Positions 35,822-44,904 of a stretch of 64,000 bases of DNA are shown one piece after another. This stretch comes from Spirosoma endophyticum (GTDB taxonomy: Bacteria; Bacteroidota; Bacteroidia; Cytophagales; Spirosomataceae). The stretch spans positions 124,001-188,000 of the forward strand of contig NZ_FOLQ01000007.1 in NCBI RefSeq assembly GCF_900112365.1. Reading direction: 5' to 3'. Within the stretch, counting starts at the first letter, position 1; every line of letters begins with the position of its first letter. The position numbers and the translations under genes are program-made. Below the pieces are notes generated by a model, which saw only the letters and a program-made list of their open reading frames with translations, had not been told where the DNA came from and searched no databases.

Positions 35822-36409
35822 TTATTGATTGCCCGTCTTGATGCCAAAGCTGCGCTCTGTTTCTTTAATGATCGCCTGTTTTTCGCGCTCAGATTTACCG
35901 ACTACGTTGGCCGTACGTTCAATAATCAGCTCTTCGCCGTCCTTCTGGAACGTGTATTGCATCCAGAGCCGTCCGTTTTCTTTATCTTCCCGGACTAATA
36001 CCGACGATGGAGCGACTTCGCTTGGGGAGAAGGACGAAGATGCATTGGCTTCCAGGCGATTATCTCTGCTTTCGTCCGCATGCGACACGTAGGTGGCCTG
36101 TCCCTCCTCTCTCCGCTTACGCTGTAAAGAGGCTTCACGTTTCCGACCCACAATCGCAACGCCACCTTCCTGTTCCGATGAGGCCCGGTCTAATGAATCA
36201 AGAATGCGGGATTTTAATTCGTTTACGGACTCTTTGTCCATGCCTGCTATATCGAATGAGCGGCTGTAGTAAATGGAACGGCCGGGCTGCTCAATGTCAA
36301 CACGAATACGGAGTTGCCGCTCATCGGTAGTAACTTCCCTGCTGGACGAACGCTGTGCTACGGCACCGAATCCTACGGTAACCAGTAATAAGGTAAATAG
36401 CGTTTTCAT
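35822..36409 (-). CDS. Small secreted protein paired with permease P4
   Basis: 195 aa with a clear signal peptide (MKTLFTLLLVTVGFGAVAQ). The N-terminal half is a beta domain (LRIRVDIEQPGRSIYYSRSF), then a helical segment (SVNELKSRILDSLDR) and a C-terminal beta/helix segment (LWMQYTFQKDGEELIIERT, EREKQAIIKETERSFGI). A paralogue lies at 44905-45501 with the same order: signal, 'R..DSL' helix, variable linker, 'L.Y.F.KDG....ERT' and an 'ER..II.E.E...G' end. In both cases it lies immediately upstream of a permease. No family was recognised; a periplasmic accessory role is inferred. Confidence 0.75.
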   Translation of the reverse strand: MKTLFTLLLVTVGFGAVAQRSSSREVTTDERQLRIRVDIEQPGRSIYYSRSFDIAGMDKESVNELKSRILDSLDRASSEQEGGVAIVGRKREASLQRKRREEGQATYVSHADESRDNRLEANASSSFSPSEVAPSSVLVREDKENGRLWMQYTFQKDGEELIIERTANVVGKSEREKQAIIKETERSFGIKTGNQ

Positions 36410-36460
36410 AGATCAGCAAAGGGTTTCGTGATGGTCGATTAGATTAGCACATTCTTCCCA

Positions 36461-36475
36461 TCTATCTTCGTGCCA
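36461..36475 (-). promoter_or_regulatory. Sigma-54 candidate promoter D (weak -12)
   Basis: The minus strand has TGGCACGAAGATAGA: the -24 TGGCACG is perfect but the -12 reads TAGA. It is retained because it is 52 bp from a fully matching dyad pair (36528-36564), the spacing found at the other sites. Confidence 0.5.
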
Positions 36476-36527
36476 GACGTATAAGCTTCTGTTTTTCAGT
36501 ATATTATTCAATGTAACTTGATAAAAC

Positions 36528-36564
36528 TGTCCGATAATGGACAGTTTTCGTACGACAGCGGACA
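36528..36564 (-). promoter_or_regulatory. Paired upstream activator dyads (site D)
   Basis: On the minus strand site 1 is TGTCCGCTGTCGTACG (36549-36564) and site 2 is TGTCCATTATCGGACA (36528-36543), centres 21 bp apart. They precede the gene pair of the small secreted protein and permease P4. Confidence 0.75.
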
Positions 36565-36634
36565 ACGGGGTGGGGTGGGGCAGGGAGCAAGGAGCAGGAA
36601 GCATGCTTTTTCACTTCACGCACCACGCTCCTTA

Positions 36635-39232
36635 CTACTCACTACGTAGTGATTTGACCGGGTTCATCAACGCAGCTTTGATACTCTGGAAACTGATCGT
36701 AAGTAGCGCGATGCCGATGGCTAGCAAACCCGCCAGTGCAAATACCCACCAGCTGATGTCAATCTTGTAGGCGAAATTCTGCAGCCACCGATTCATGACG
36801 TACCAGGCAATGGGTGAGGCTGTAACAACGGCGATCATGATCAACTTGAGAAAGTCTGTGGAGAGTAGCGCTACGATGCTGGCGACCGATGCCCCCAGCA
36901 CTTTTCGCACGCCAATTTCTTTAGTTCGTTGCTCAGCGGTGAAGGCCGCTAAACCAAATAGGCCCAGGCAGGCAATGAAAATTGCCAGACACGCGAAAAT
37001 CGTAGACAGTGTACCGACGACCGTTTCGCTTTTGTAGAGTTTCTGGTAGTCGGCATCCACGAATGAATACGAAAAGGGAAGCCTGGAATTCAGTTTCCGG
37101 CACAGGGCTTCGATGCTGGCCAATGCCTGTTTGGTCTGGCCGGGTTGCGTCCGCACCAGAATATTGTTGGGCCACCAGGCCTCGCCCAGGCGAATGATAA
37201 GGGGTCTGATCGCTACATGCAGCGACTGAAAATGGAAATCCTCCATAACCCCCACAATCTTTCCGGGTTGATTCCCAAACGTAAGGGGCTGCCCAACCGG
37301 ATCTTTGTAACCGATACGTTTGGCCGCTGCCTGATTAATCAGATAATTACTTGAATCCGTGCCAAAAGCCGGTGAGAAATCGCGGCCCTGAAGGAGCTTA
37401 ACTTTAAACGTTTTGGCAAAATCGTATCCCACCACGGTATTGTTGAATTGAATGGCGAGCGTAGGGTCTTTGCCTTCCCAGTGTACACCGTCGGTTGTAT
37501 TTCCGTTTTCTAACGGACTCGTCATCATATGCGTTACCGACTGAATACCTGGTAGTTGTAATAATTCCTGTTTGAAGGTTGGGTACTTGCCGGCTACTTC
37601 CCCTACACCGGGTATACTGATCAGGTTCTCGCGGTCGTAACCGAGATTTTTCGTTTGAATGTACTGAAGCTGCCGATAAACGACCACCGTTCCAACAATC
37701 ATCAACATCGATAGTACGAACTGAAAGACAACCAGACCACGCCGAAATAACTGCGCTCCTGCGCTAAATCGCAAAGTGCCTTTCAGTATTCGGACCGGAT
37801 TGAGCGACGATAGGAAAAGAGCCGGATAACTACCGGCCAGGCCACCCGTCACCAGTAACAAGCCTGTCAATAACAGCCAGAAAAAAGGCTGGTTGAATGG
37901 GAGAGTCAGTTGCTTGTCGGTCAGTTGGTTAAACACCGGGAGTAAAAGGCTAACCAGCGCGACTGCCAGCTCCAGCGCAATAATCGTCAAGAGTAGTGCT
38001 TCACCCATAAATTGCCCAATCAGCGACGACCGTTCGGCGCCAACCACTTTCCGAACGCCCACCTCTCGCGCCCGTTTGGCCGAGCGGGCCGTAGCCAGGT
38101 TCATAAAATTGATCCCCGCAATAAGCAGCAGAAAAACGGCGACAATGATAAAGAGCCGCACATATTCGATACGGCCCCCGTCGCGTTGCCCATTTTTGAA
38201 GTTGGAATACAGGTACGCTTCTGTCTCGGGTTGCAGAAATAACTCAATGTTGAACGTAGCGCTGATGTCCTTATTCCGGCCTTTCAGAAACGTTTTGAGC
38301 TTGGCATTGACCTTGGCGGGGTCCGCGTCGGGGCGGAGTTCGAGACGCGTATCAGGGCCGCCGTTTTCCCACACAGTAAGCCAGGGATTATGTTTTAAGT
38401 AGTTATCCCAGTTAAGTAGAAACTCATATTTGTCGAGTGAATTGTGGGGTAAATTCTCGAACACTGCTGTCACCTGGTAGTCTGTAGCGTTATCGAATCG
38501 AATGGATTTGCCCAATGCCGACTGTGCATCACCGAAATAGGTTTCGGCCAGTTTTCGTGAGATCGCCAGATTATTTGGCGCGTTGAGCGCTACGTCAGGC
38601 GTACCGGCCAAGAGTTGAATACTGTACATCTTGAACCAGTCGGAACCGGCATAGCACCCTGTCTGTCGGGCTATTGTATTGCCAACGGTTAGTATGTGTC
38701 CTTCCTTCGATGATAACCCAGCCGCATGAACCACTTCCGGAAACTGTTTCTTGAGTTCATCGGTCAGTATGCCGGGCGTATCTTCATCTGTAACAATCCG
38801 TCCGTCGGCAATCTCATTCTCCATCACCCGGTACAGATTGCTTCCGTTTGTGTACTGCGTTCCCACGCTCAGTTCATCCTGAATCCAGAGGAATATGAGC
38901 AGGCTGGCAGCCATGCCCAGGGCCAGCCCCGAGATATTGATAGCGGAGAATGCTTTGTTGCGAATCAGATTCCGCCAGGCGATTTTGACATAATTACGTA
39001 GCATATCAGGATGTAGATAAAAAGGCGTTGAATAGTCTACTACAGGTTTCCGTTTGGCCAGTGGCCGCAATAATTTCAACACACTCCGAATGTATCGCCA
39101 GCGGGCTTTTCGCTCACCCACCCTTGCCACCCAATAGGCGTAGAGTTCGAACAGGTCGCCCTGCACTTCCTCTTTTGTATCTGGATGGCCGAACGTCTCT
39201 AAAAGCCAGTTGGCCCAGCGGGGCGGCTTCAT
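36635..39232 (-). CDS. MacB/FtsX-type permease with N-terminal prefix domain (P5)
   Basis: 865 aa from ATG 39232; the in-frame codons upstream to 39295 (MINYFIILHLRS...) lie in a hairpin region and are probably not translated. The first 75 residues form a soluble extra domain ('permease prefix domain 2': PPRWANWLLETFGHPDTKEE, then VQGDLFELYAYWVARVG). The ordinary permease follows at MLRNYVKIAWRNLIRNKAF, with coupling motifs GVRKVVGAERSSLIGQF and EQRTKEIGVRKVLGAS and the end NPVKSLRSE. Permeases with this prefix are usually next to a PadR regulator, here the broken gene at 39356-39670. It is closely related to P13 (60091-62496), which has no prefix. Confidence 0.92.
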   Translation of the reverse strand: MKPPRWANWLLETFGHPDTKEEVQGDLFELYAYWVARVGERKARWRYIRSVLKLLRPLAKRKPVVDYSTPFYLHPDMLRNYVKIAWRNLIRNKAFSAINISGLALGMAASLLIFLWIQDELSVGTQYTNGSNLYRVMENEIADGRIVTDEDTPGILTDELKKQFPEVVHAAGLSSKEGHILTVGNTIARQTGCYAGSDWFKMYSIQLLAGTPDVALNAPNNLAISRKLAETYFGDAQSALGKSIRFDNATDYQVTAVFENLPHNSLDKYEFLLNWDNYLKHNPWLTVWENGGPDTRLELRPDADPAKVNAKLKTFLKGRNKDISATFNIELFLQPETEAYLYSNFKNGQRDGGRIEYVRLFIIVAVFLLLIAGINFMNLATARSAKRAREVGVRKVVGAERSSLIGQFMGEALLLTIIALELAVALVSLLLPVFNQLTDKQLTLPFNQPFFWLLLTGLLLVTGGLAGSYPALFLSSLNPVRILKGTLRFSAGAQLFRRGLVVFQFVLSMLMIVGTVVVYRQLQYIQTKNLGYDRENLISIPGVGEVAGKYPTFKQELLQLPGIQSVTHMMTSPLENGNTTDGVHWEGKDPTLAIQFNNTVVGYDFAKTFKVKLLQGRDFSPAFGTDSSNYLINQAAAKRIGYKDPVGQPLTFGNQPGKIVGVMEDFHFQSLHVAIRPLIIRLGEAWWPNNILVRTQPGQTKQALASIEALCRKLNSRLPFSYSFVDADYQKLYKSETVVGTLSTIFACLAIFIACLGLFGLAAFTAEQRTKEIGVRKVLGASVASIVALLSTDFLKLIMIAVVTASPIAWYVMNRWLQNFAYKIDISWWVFALAGLLAIGIALLTISFQSIKAALMNPVKSLRSE

Positions 39233-39236
39233 ACCG

Positions 39237-39299
39237 ATGAATGATAAATAGTGAATGAGAGAGCGTAGATGAAGAATGATGAAATAATTTATCATTCAT
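39237..39299 (-). repeat. Hairpin in the 5' leader of permease P5
   Basis: A perfect 13-bp inverted repeat (ATGAATGATAAAT at 39237-39249, ATTTATCATTCAT at 39287-39299) lies 5 bp upstream of the likely start codon. In the mRNA it would form a stem directly before the start and could limit translation. Confidence 0.6.
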
Positions 39300-39355
39300 A
39301 ACCGCGCGGGCAGACCCGTCATCATTTCCCTTCACCCGCCCAGCAGTTGCAGGGT

Positions 39356-39670
39356 TTACGGAGGTAATGCATCCCATAGTTGTTCACGAACTTGCTTGAC
39401 CTCCCGCAAGGCTTTCCGGCCGGCCGCCGTTACCATGAAAAAGCGTTTTCGACGGCCACCGCGCTCGGCTGTAGCCCCGCCCATTGTTGACGAGAGGAAC
39501 CCTTTCTCCTCCAACCGTTACAGCGTCGTATGAACGGTACTGAAACCAACTGACCGCCCGGTTTTCTGCTCGATCTCCTGTGTGATCGTGACGCCGTAGG
39601 CGGATTCGTCCAGAACCGCCACGGTCAACAGGACGACTTCTTCAAACTCTCCCAAAAAGGCTCTTTTCAT
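39356..39670 (-). pseudogene. PadR-family regulator with premature stop
   Basis: The minus-strand frame from ATG 39670 reads MKRAFLGEFEEVVLLTVAVL, then a winged-helix body (SAYGVTITQEIEQKTGRSVG, FSTVHTTL), then TAA at codon 51 (39518-39520), and continues without further stops as RLEEKGFLSSTMGGATAERG... to a normal TAA at 39356-39358, 104 codons in all. Codon 51 lies inside the recognition region (usually L-x/Y-R-L-E-E-K-G), where Tyr TAC or TAT would be expected. The gene follows sigma-54 promoter C and precedes permease P5, the usual PadR-permease pairing. The product is cut to half a DNA-binding domain. Confidence 0.8.
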
Positions 39671-39698
39671 GCCCAGCTATATTATACGATAATGTCGA

Positions 39699-39713
39699 TC
39701 AAATGCTGTGCCA
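39699..39713 (-). promoter_or_regulatory. Sigma-54 promoter C
   Basis: The minus strand has TGGCACAGCATTTGA, a perfect -24 box and TTGA at -12 with a 5-bp spacer. It lies 29 bp upstream of the PadR start codon. The paired dyads end 63 bp upstream, the largest such spacing in the set. Confidence 0.75.
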
Positions 39714-39776
39714 AATCAGGAGAAAGCTCACTATGGCATTGGAATGGCGTTTTTTAGAGATTGTGCCGACCGGAAT

Positions 39777-39813
39777 TGTCCGTTTGTGAACAGCAGACGT
39801 ACCGAAACGGACA
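39777..39813 (-). promoter_or_regulatory. Paired upstream activator dyads (site C)
   Basis: On the minus strand site 1 is TGTCCGTTTCGGTACG (39798-39813) and site 2 is TGTTCACAAACGGACA (39777-39792), centres 21 bp apart. Site 1 abuts the terminator of permease P6. Confidence 0.75.
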
Positions 39814-39840
39814 AGGCAACCCCTGTAGGGTTGCCTTGTC
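39810..39840 (-). terminator. 13-bp terminator stem after P6
   Basis: GACAAGGCAACCC (39810-39822) pairs perfectly with GGGTTGCCTTGTC (39828-39840) around a 5-nt loop. On the minus strand it follows the P6 stop codon by 22 bp. Confidence 0.8.
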
Positions 39841-39862
39841 AAAAATGAGTACTATGAACTTG

Positions 39863-42316
39863 TTATTCGGAACGTAGTGATTTGACCGGATTCATCAGGG
39901 CGGCTTTGATGCTCTGGAAACTGACCGTTAATAAGGCAACGCCTACCGCCAGCACACCCGCCAGGGCAAACATCCACCAGGCAATATCAATCTTGTAGGC
40001 AAAATCAGCCAGCCATTTGTTCATGACGTACCAAGCGACGGGCGACGCAATGACCAGCGCGACCAGCACCAGCCGGACGAAATCAATGGAGAACAAACCA
40101 AAAATATTGGCCGTCGACGCCCCCAGCGCCTTGCGAATACCGACTTCCTTGGTTCGTGATTCGGCCATGAACGCCACAACACCATAGAGTCCCAGGCAAC
40201 CGATGAAAATAGCAATACCCGCCAGCAGTCGGAATAACGAATACATCCGTTCTTCGCTTTTGTAGAAATTGGCAAGGGTTTCGTCCAGAAACGTGTACTT
40301 AAACACAAAGTCGGGGAAGGTGGCATTCCAGGCGGTTTCTATGTCTTTCAGTAAGTGACTAATGGCTTCGGGACTGCTCTGCTGGGATGAGAGTTTGATG
40401 CCCAGACTGCGGTATTGATCGCGATAAGATGTTAATACGCTTGGTTCGATCTGCTGATGGAGCGAAAACGCGTTGAAATCTTTCACGACGCCAACAATAG
40501 GCTTCTTTACCTCTTCGCCATTCACGGACATAAACTTGCCAATGACCTGTTGCGGAGTCTGGAAGCCCAGGCGTTTCATAAACGCTTCGTTGATAACAAA
40601 TTCCCGTATGGTATCGGCGGCTTGATACATCCGGCCCGCAATCAGTTTCAGGCCGTACGTATGAATATAGGCGCTATCGGCCGGACGCATCAGTACACCA
40701 TAGTCGGGCTCTTTATCCGAATTTTCGAAGCGAAAACCTGTGCTCCAGTTGCTGGTCGATGACGGGGTTGTCATCGCAAAACTCATCGACTGAATACCGG
40801 GCAACCCGCTGAGTTTCGCTTTCAAACTTTCTAGCTGGCCGGGCTTTTTCTCAGGAATGTATATATTCAATACGGCTTCCCGGCTGTAGCCTAAATCAGC
40901 CGAGCGGAAGTAATTCATCTGATTATAGGCAATGATCGTACCGATAATGAGCATTTGCGAAATGGCAAATTGCCCCACAATCAGCCCCCGACGTAGCGTC
41001 AGTTGATTGACTACACCTTTGCCCCCCGTTTTCATCTTGCCTTTCAGCGCCAGGATGGGTTGGTAGCCCGATAGAACCAAGGCTGGATAAAAACCGGCTA
41101 ATAGGGTTGTCGCTACGCTTAAAGCAAGTAGAAACCCCAGTACCGTTGGGTCGAACAGGGTTGCGGCTCCGGGTTTAATGTTGAGCAAATCACCAACATA
41201 GGGAAGCGCTACCTGTGCAACGATCAGACTTAAAACCACCGCCAGGCCTGTCAGTACGCCGGTTTCACCCAGGAATTGACGGACCAGTTGCCCTCTTGAA
41301 CTGCCTAGTACTTTGCGAACGCCCACCTCTCTGGCGCGCCGAATGGCCTGCGCTGTCGCCAGATTGATGAAGTTGACACAGGCCGTAACCAGAATAAATA
41401 GCCCAATCAGGCCCATGGCCCAGATCATTTCCTTACTGACAGTTCGCTTGGCATAATTGTCGGTGCGGGTGTCGAAATGAATGTTGGTTAGCGGCTGTAA
41501 CTCATACATGAGATCTTTGGCATCCTCCGGTTTCTGGTATTTATTGACGAAAGCCACCAATTGCTGGTTCATCTGTGCGGCTGCCATCGCCTGATCCTGT
41601 GCCGGTGGGAGCATTAGATAAATTTGCGCTCCGCCATAAGTCGATTGCCAGTCGTCCCAATTGGTAGAGGCTCCGAATTGCTTCAATGACGCAAACGAGA
41701 GCAGCACTTCAAATGGCATGCTGGTTGTCGCGGGTAGATTCTGCACGAGCCCCGTCACCACAAAGTCCATCTTGTTCTCGACACGTAACGTTTTTCCGAT
41801 CGGGTTGCCGGTGCCGAAATATTTCTGGGCCATGCGCTCACTCAGCACTACTGTATTGGGATTCGTAATCGAGGTTTGAGGACTCCCTTTTTGCCAGCTA
41901 TAATCGAACAGTCGAAAGTATTCGGGTTCGACAAAGGCCACTACGCCATCAGCCTCCTGAAATTTTTTCGTTGATCGACTGGTCTTTTCATTCACGGTAA
42001 CGACTACGTTCGCGAGCCGGTTAACCATCGTGACCTGGTGTTTCAGGTTTGGATAATCGTTGCGAAGGGCGGCCAGCGCCGGTAAGGGAATACCTGCGTT
42101 CCGGCGGTCGACGTTCGATTTTTTGTTGAACGACACTATCCGGTACGTGCGATCGGCGTTAGCATTGTGCTGATCGAAACTCAGTTCATAGCGAATGGCC
42201 AGGAACAGAAGCAGACAGCAGGCCAGGCTCAGGGTTAACCCCAGCACGTTGATAATTGAGTAACTCCAGTTGCGCTTCAGGGCGCGGAGGGCGGTGGTGA
42301 AATAGCTTTTGAGCAT
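39863..42316 (-). CDS. MacB/FtsX-type permease (P6)
   Basis: 817 aa from ATG 42316 (MLKSYFTTALRALKRNWSY); the upstream in-frame ATG at 42349 would add an unlikely MLLPPRSSSKT. TM1 is about 20-42; the first unit has GVRKVLGSSRGQLVRQF and the second SRTKEVGIRKALGASTANIF; it ends NPVKSLRSE. It is the nearest relative of P7 just upstream, sharing most of the first 60 residues and the AESRTKEVGIRK motif in place of EQRTKEIGVRK. The two are a recent tandem duplication. A partner ATPase is not encoded nearby. Confidence 0.93.
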   Translation of the reverse strand: MLKSYFTTALRALKRNWSYSIINVLGLTLSLACCLLLFLAIRYELSFDQHNANADRTYRIVSFNKKSNVDRRNAGIPLPALAALRNDYPNLKHQVTMVNRLANVVVTVNEKTSRSTKKFQEADGVVAFVEPEYFRLFDYSWQKGSPQTSITNPNTVVLSERMAQKYFGTGNPIGKTLRVENKMDFVVTGLVQNLPATTSMPFEVLLSFASLKQFGASTNWDDWQSTYGGAQIYLMLPPAQDQAMAAAQMNQQLVAFVNKYQKPEDAKDLMYELQPLTNIHFDTRTDNYAKRTVSKEMIWAMGLIGLFILVTACVNFINLATAQAIRRAREVGVRKVLGSSRGQLVRQFLGETGVLTGLAVVLSLIVAQVALPYVGDLLNIKPGAATLFDPTVLGFLLALSVATTLLAGFYPALVLSGYQPILALKGKMKTGGKGVVNQLTLRRGLIVGQFAISQMLIIGTIIAYNQMNYFRSADLGYSREAVLNIYIPEKKPGQLESLKAKLSGLPGIQSMSFAMTTPSSTSNWSTGFRFENSDKEPDYGVLMRPADSAYIHTYGLKLIAGRMYQAADTIREFVINEAFMKRLGFQTPQQVIGKFMSVNGEEVKKPIVGVVKDFNAFSLHQQIEPSVLTSYRDQYRSLGIKLSSQQSSPEAISHLLKDIETAWNATFPDFVFKYTFLDETLANFYKSEERMYSLFRLLAGIAIFIGCLGLYGVVAFMAESRTKEVGIRKALGASTANIFGLFSIDFVRLVLVALVIASPVAWYVMNKWLADFAYKIDIAWWMFALAGVLAVGVALLTVSFQSIKAALMNPVKSLRSE

Positions 42317-42393
42317 AGTTTTGGAGGAAGAGCGTGGGGGTAGGAGCATGGCGCAAGGAACTTAGCGGTGAACTCTTGGCACCGTGCTCCACG
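42317..42393. repeat. GGAGCATGG intergenic repeat
   Basis: The 77-bp gap between P7 and P6 holds GAGCGTGGGGGTAGGAGCAT and the inverse GCACCGTGCTCCACGC, an imperfect hairpin with the same words as the other permease gaps. Confidence 0.6.
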
Positions 42394-44820
42394 CTATTCG
42401 GAACGTAGTGATTTAACTGGATTTGCCAACGCGGCTTTGATGCTTTGGATACTGACGGTCAGCAAGGCAATGCTCACCGCCAGCACACCCGCCAGGGCAA
42501 ACATCCACCAGGCAATGTCAATCTTGTAGGGGAAATCGGATAACCATTTGTTCATAACGTACCACGCGATGGGGGAGGCCAGAAGTAGAGCGATCAGGAC
42601 CAGTTTGACAAAGTCAGCCGAGAACAAGCCGACAATGTGGGTGGTTGTGGCACCCAACACTTTCCGAATACCGACCTCTTTGGTTCGCGACTCGGCCATG
42701 AACGCCACGACACCATAGAGTCCCAGGCAACCGATGAAAATGGCGATCCCAGCCAATAACCGGAACAGCGCGTACATGCGTTCTTCACTTCGGTAGAAGT
42801 TGGCCAGCGTCTGATCTAAAAATTCATACTTGAACACAAAGTCAGGAAAGGTAGCATTCCAGGTCGTTTCTACTTCGCCGATGAGTCGGCTGATGGATGC
42901 GGTGCCACCCTGCTGAGTCGATAGCTTGATGCCGAGTACGTGGTAAGCATCCCGGCGGGTGGTCAGTATGCTGGGATTTGTTTGCTGGTGCAGCGAGAAC
43001 GTATTGAAATCTTTTACCACCCCTACAATTTGCTTTTTGACGTTACCGCCACCACCCAGGGTCAGGTATTTCCCAATAATCTGCTTCGGCTGCCGGATGC
43101 CTAATTTTTTCACTAAGGATTCATTCACAACTACCTCCCGCGTGGTATCGGCGGATTGGTACATGCGTCCGGCAATCAGCTTCAGGCCATACGTATTGAC
43201 ATAGGACGTATCGGCGAAGCGGAAAACGACACCGAAATCAGCCTCTTTGGCGTCATTATTATAGGTGAAGCTCGTCCACCAGTTTCCGTCCGACGAGGGT
43301 ATCGAAAGCCCGTAACTCATCGACCGGATGTTAGACAGGCCCGTTAGTTTGGCCTTTAGGGCTTCCAACTGTCCTGGTTTACGTTCGGGGATTTGCACCG
43401 TTAGTATGGCATCTTTGTCATAACCCAAATCCGCCGACCGGAAATACTTCATCTGACTGTAGGCAATGATCGTACCGATGATAAGCATCTGCGAGATAGC
43501 GAACTGAAACACAATGAGGCTTCGGCGCAGTGTTAACTGGCTGTTGCCGGCCATTCGCATTCTTCCCCGCAGTGCCAGCACCGGCTGATAGCCCGACAAC
43601 ACCAGCGCCGGATAACTACCCGCCAGTACCGTTGTCAGCACGGCCAGGAACACGACGAATGTAATAACGCCCGGATCGAATAGCACCAGCGTGGCTGCTT
43701 TAATGTCCAGCAATTCCGATACGTAGGGCAAAGACAGGTAGGCTACAAAAAACGCCAGCCCTACGGCCAAACCCGTCAGTAAACCCGTTTCGCCCAGAAA
43801 CTGACGGACCAACTGCGTTCGGGAGCTGCCCAGCACTTTACGAACGCCCACTTCTTTCGCCCGATGAATCGCCTGGGCCGTTGCCAGGTTGATGAAGTTA
43901 ACGCAGGCCGTTATTAGAATGAACATACCAATCAGGGCCATCGACCAGATCATTTGCTTGCTGACCGTGCGGTTAGCCGAATTGCCCGTGCGCGCGTCGA
44001 AATGAATGTTGGTGAGCGGTTGTAATTCATATTGCAAGTGCTTAGCATCCTCCGGGCGCATGTATTTATGGACAAACGGCACTAACGCTTTTTCCATCTG
44101 AGCGGACTCAATGGTTGGGGGCAGCGTCAGGTAGATTTGAGCCCCACTATAGACAGCTTTCCATTCGTCCCAGCCGCCGTTGGCTCCGAATTGTTTGAGC
44201 GATGCAAAAGATAGCAAAACCTCAAACGGGAGGTTGGTCGTAGCCGGTGGATTCTGCACCACGCCCGTTACGACGAAATCCATTTTATTCTCAACCCGAA
44301 TGGATTTGCCAACCGGGTCAGCGTTGCCAAAATATTTGTGGGCCATCCGCTCTGATAGCACCACCGTATTGGGGTTTTTAACCGCCGTTTGCGGATTGCC
44401 TTCTTTCCACTGATAATTGAACAACCGAAAATAGTCAGGTTCCACGAAGGCCAAAACACCCCCGTCTTCCAGAAACTTACTGGATTGGTTATCGCCCGCT
44501 TTCACTAATCCGCCAAACAATTCGTACACCATTGTTGCCTGGTGTTTCAATTCGGGGAAGTCGGTGCGAAGGGCTGCTAAAGCGGGGAGTGTGACTCCTG
44601 TATTGCGGTCGTCGCCATCTGAATCACGATAATAAGTGATCATCCGGTACGTATGATCGGCGTTGGCGTGGTGGCGGTCGTAACTGAGTTCGTAGCGAAT
44701 GGCCATAAACAGCATTAGGCAACACGCCAGCCCAAACGTTAGTCCAACGACGTTAATGACGGTGTAATTCCAGTTGCGCTTCAGGGCGCGCAGGGCAGTT
44801 GAAAAATAGCTTTTTAGCAT
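42394..44820 (-). CDS. MacB/FtsX-type permease (P7)
   Basis: 808 aa, start MLKSYFSTALRALKRNWNY, closest sibling of P6 (same opening, same AESRTKEVGIRKVLGA motif, NPVKSLRSE end). The first FtsX unit has GVRKVLGSSRTQLVRQF. The P6/P7 clade differs from the EQRTKEIGVRK clade and is nearer P1 in the second FtsX unit. It lies 84 bp downstream of the second small secreted protein (44905-45501), repeating the secreted protein-permease order seen at P4. Confidence 0.93.
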   Translation of the reverse strand: MLKSYFSTALRALKRNWNYTVINVVGLTFGLACCLMLFMAIRYELSYDRHHANADHTYRMITYYRDSDGDDRNTGVTLPALAALRTDFPELKHQATMVYELFGGLVKAGDNQSSKFLEDGGVLAFVEPDYFRLFNYQWKEGNPQTAVKNPNTVVLSERMAHKYFGNADPVGKSIRVENKMDFVVTGVVQNPPATTNLPFEVLLSFASLKQFGANGGWDEWKAVYSGAQIYLTLPPTIESAQMEKALVPFVHKYMRPEDAKHLQYELQPLTNIHFDARTGNSANRTVSKQMIWSMALIGMFILITACVNFINLATAQAIHRAKEVGVRKVLGSSRTQLVRQFLGETGLLTGLAVGLAFFVAYLSLPYVSELLDIKAATLVLFDPGVITFVVFLAVLTTVLAGSYPALVLSGYQPVLALRGRMRMAGNSQLTLRRSLIVFQFAISQMLIIGTIIAYSQMKYFRSADLGYDKDAILTVQIPERKPGQLEALKAKLTGLSNIRSMSYGLSIPSSDGNWWTSFTYNNDAKEADFGVVFRFADTSYVNTYGLKLIAGRMYQSADTTREVVVNESLVKKLGIRQPKQIIGKYLTLGGGGNVKKQIVGVVKDFNTFSLHQQTNPSILTTRRDAYHVLGIKLSTQQGGTASISRLIGEVETTWNATFPDFVFKYEFLDQTLANFYRSEERMYALFRLLAGIAIFIGCLGLYGVVAFMAESRTKEVGIRKVLGATTTHIVGLFSADFVKLVLIALLLASPIAWYVMNKWLSDFPYKIDIAWWMFALAGVLAVSIALLTVSIQSIKAALANPVKSLRSE

Positions 44821-44904
44821 GGGTTTTGAAGGAAAGACGTGGAGCGTGGGGCTTGGAGCAAGGGGTCTATTTCATACTCCATGCACCTTGCCTCAAGCTC
44901 CACG
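44821..44904. repeat. GTGGAGCGTGGGGC intergenic repeat
   Basis: The gap between the secreted protein gene and P7 has ACGTGGAGCGTGGGGCTTGG and the inverse ending CTCAAGCTCCACG, an imperfect hairpin of the same family as those at 21010-21098 and 42317-42393. Confidence 0.6.
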
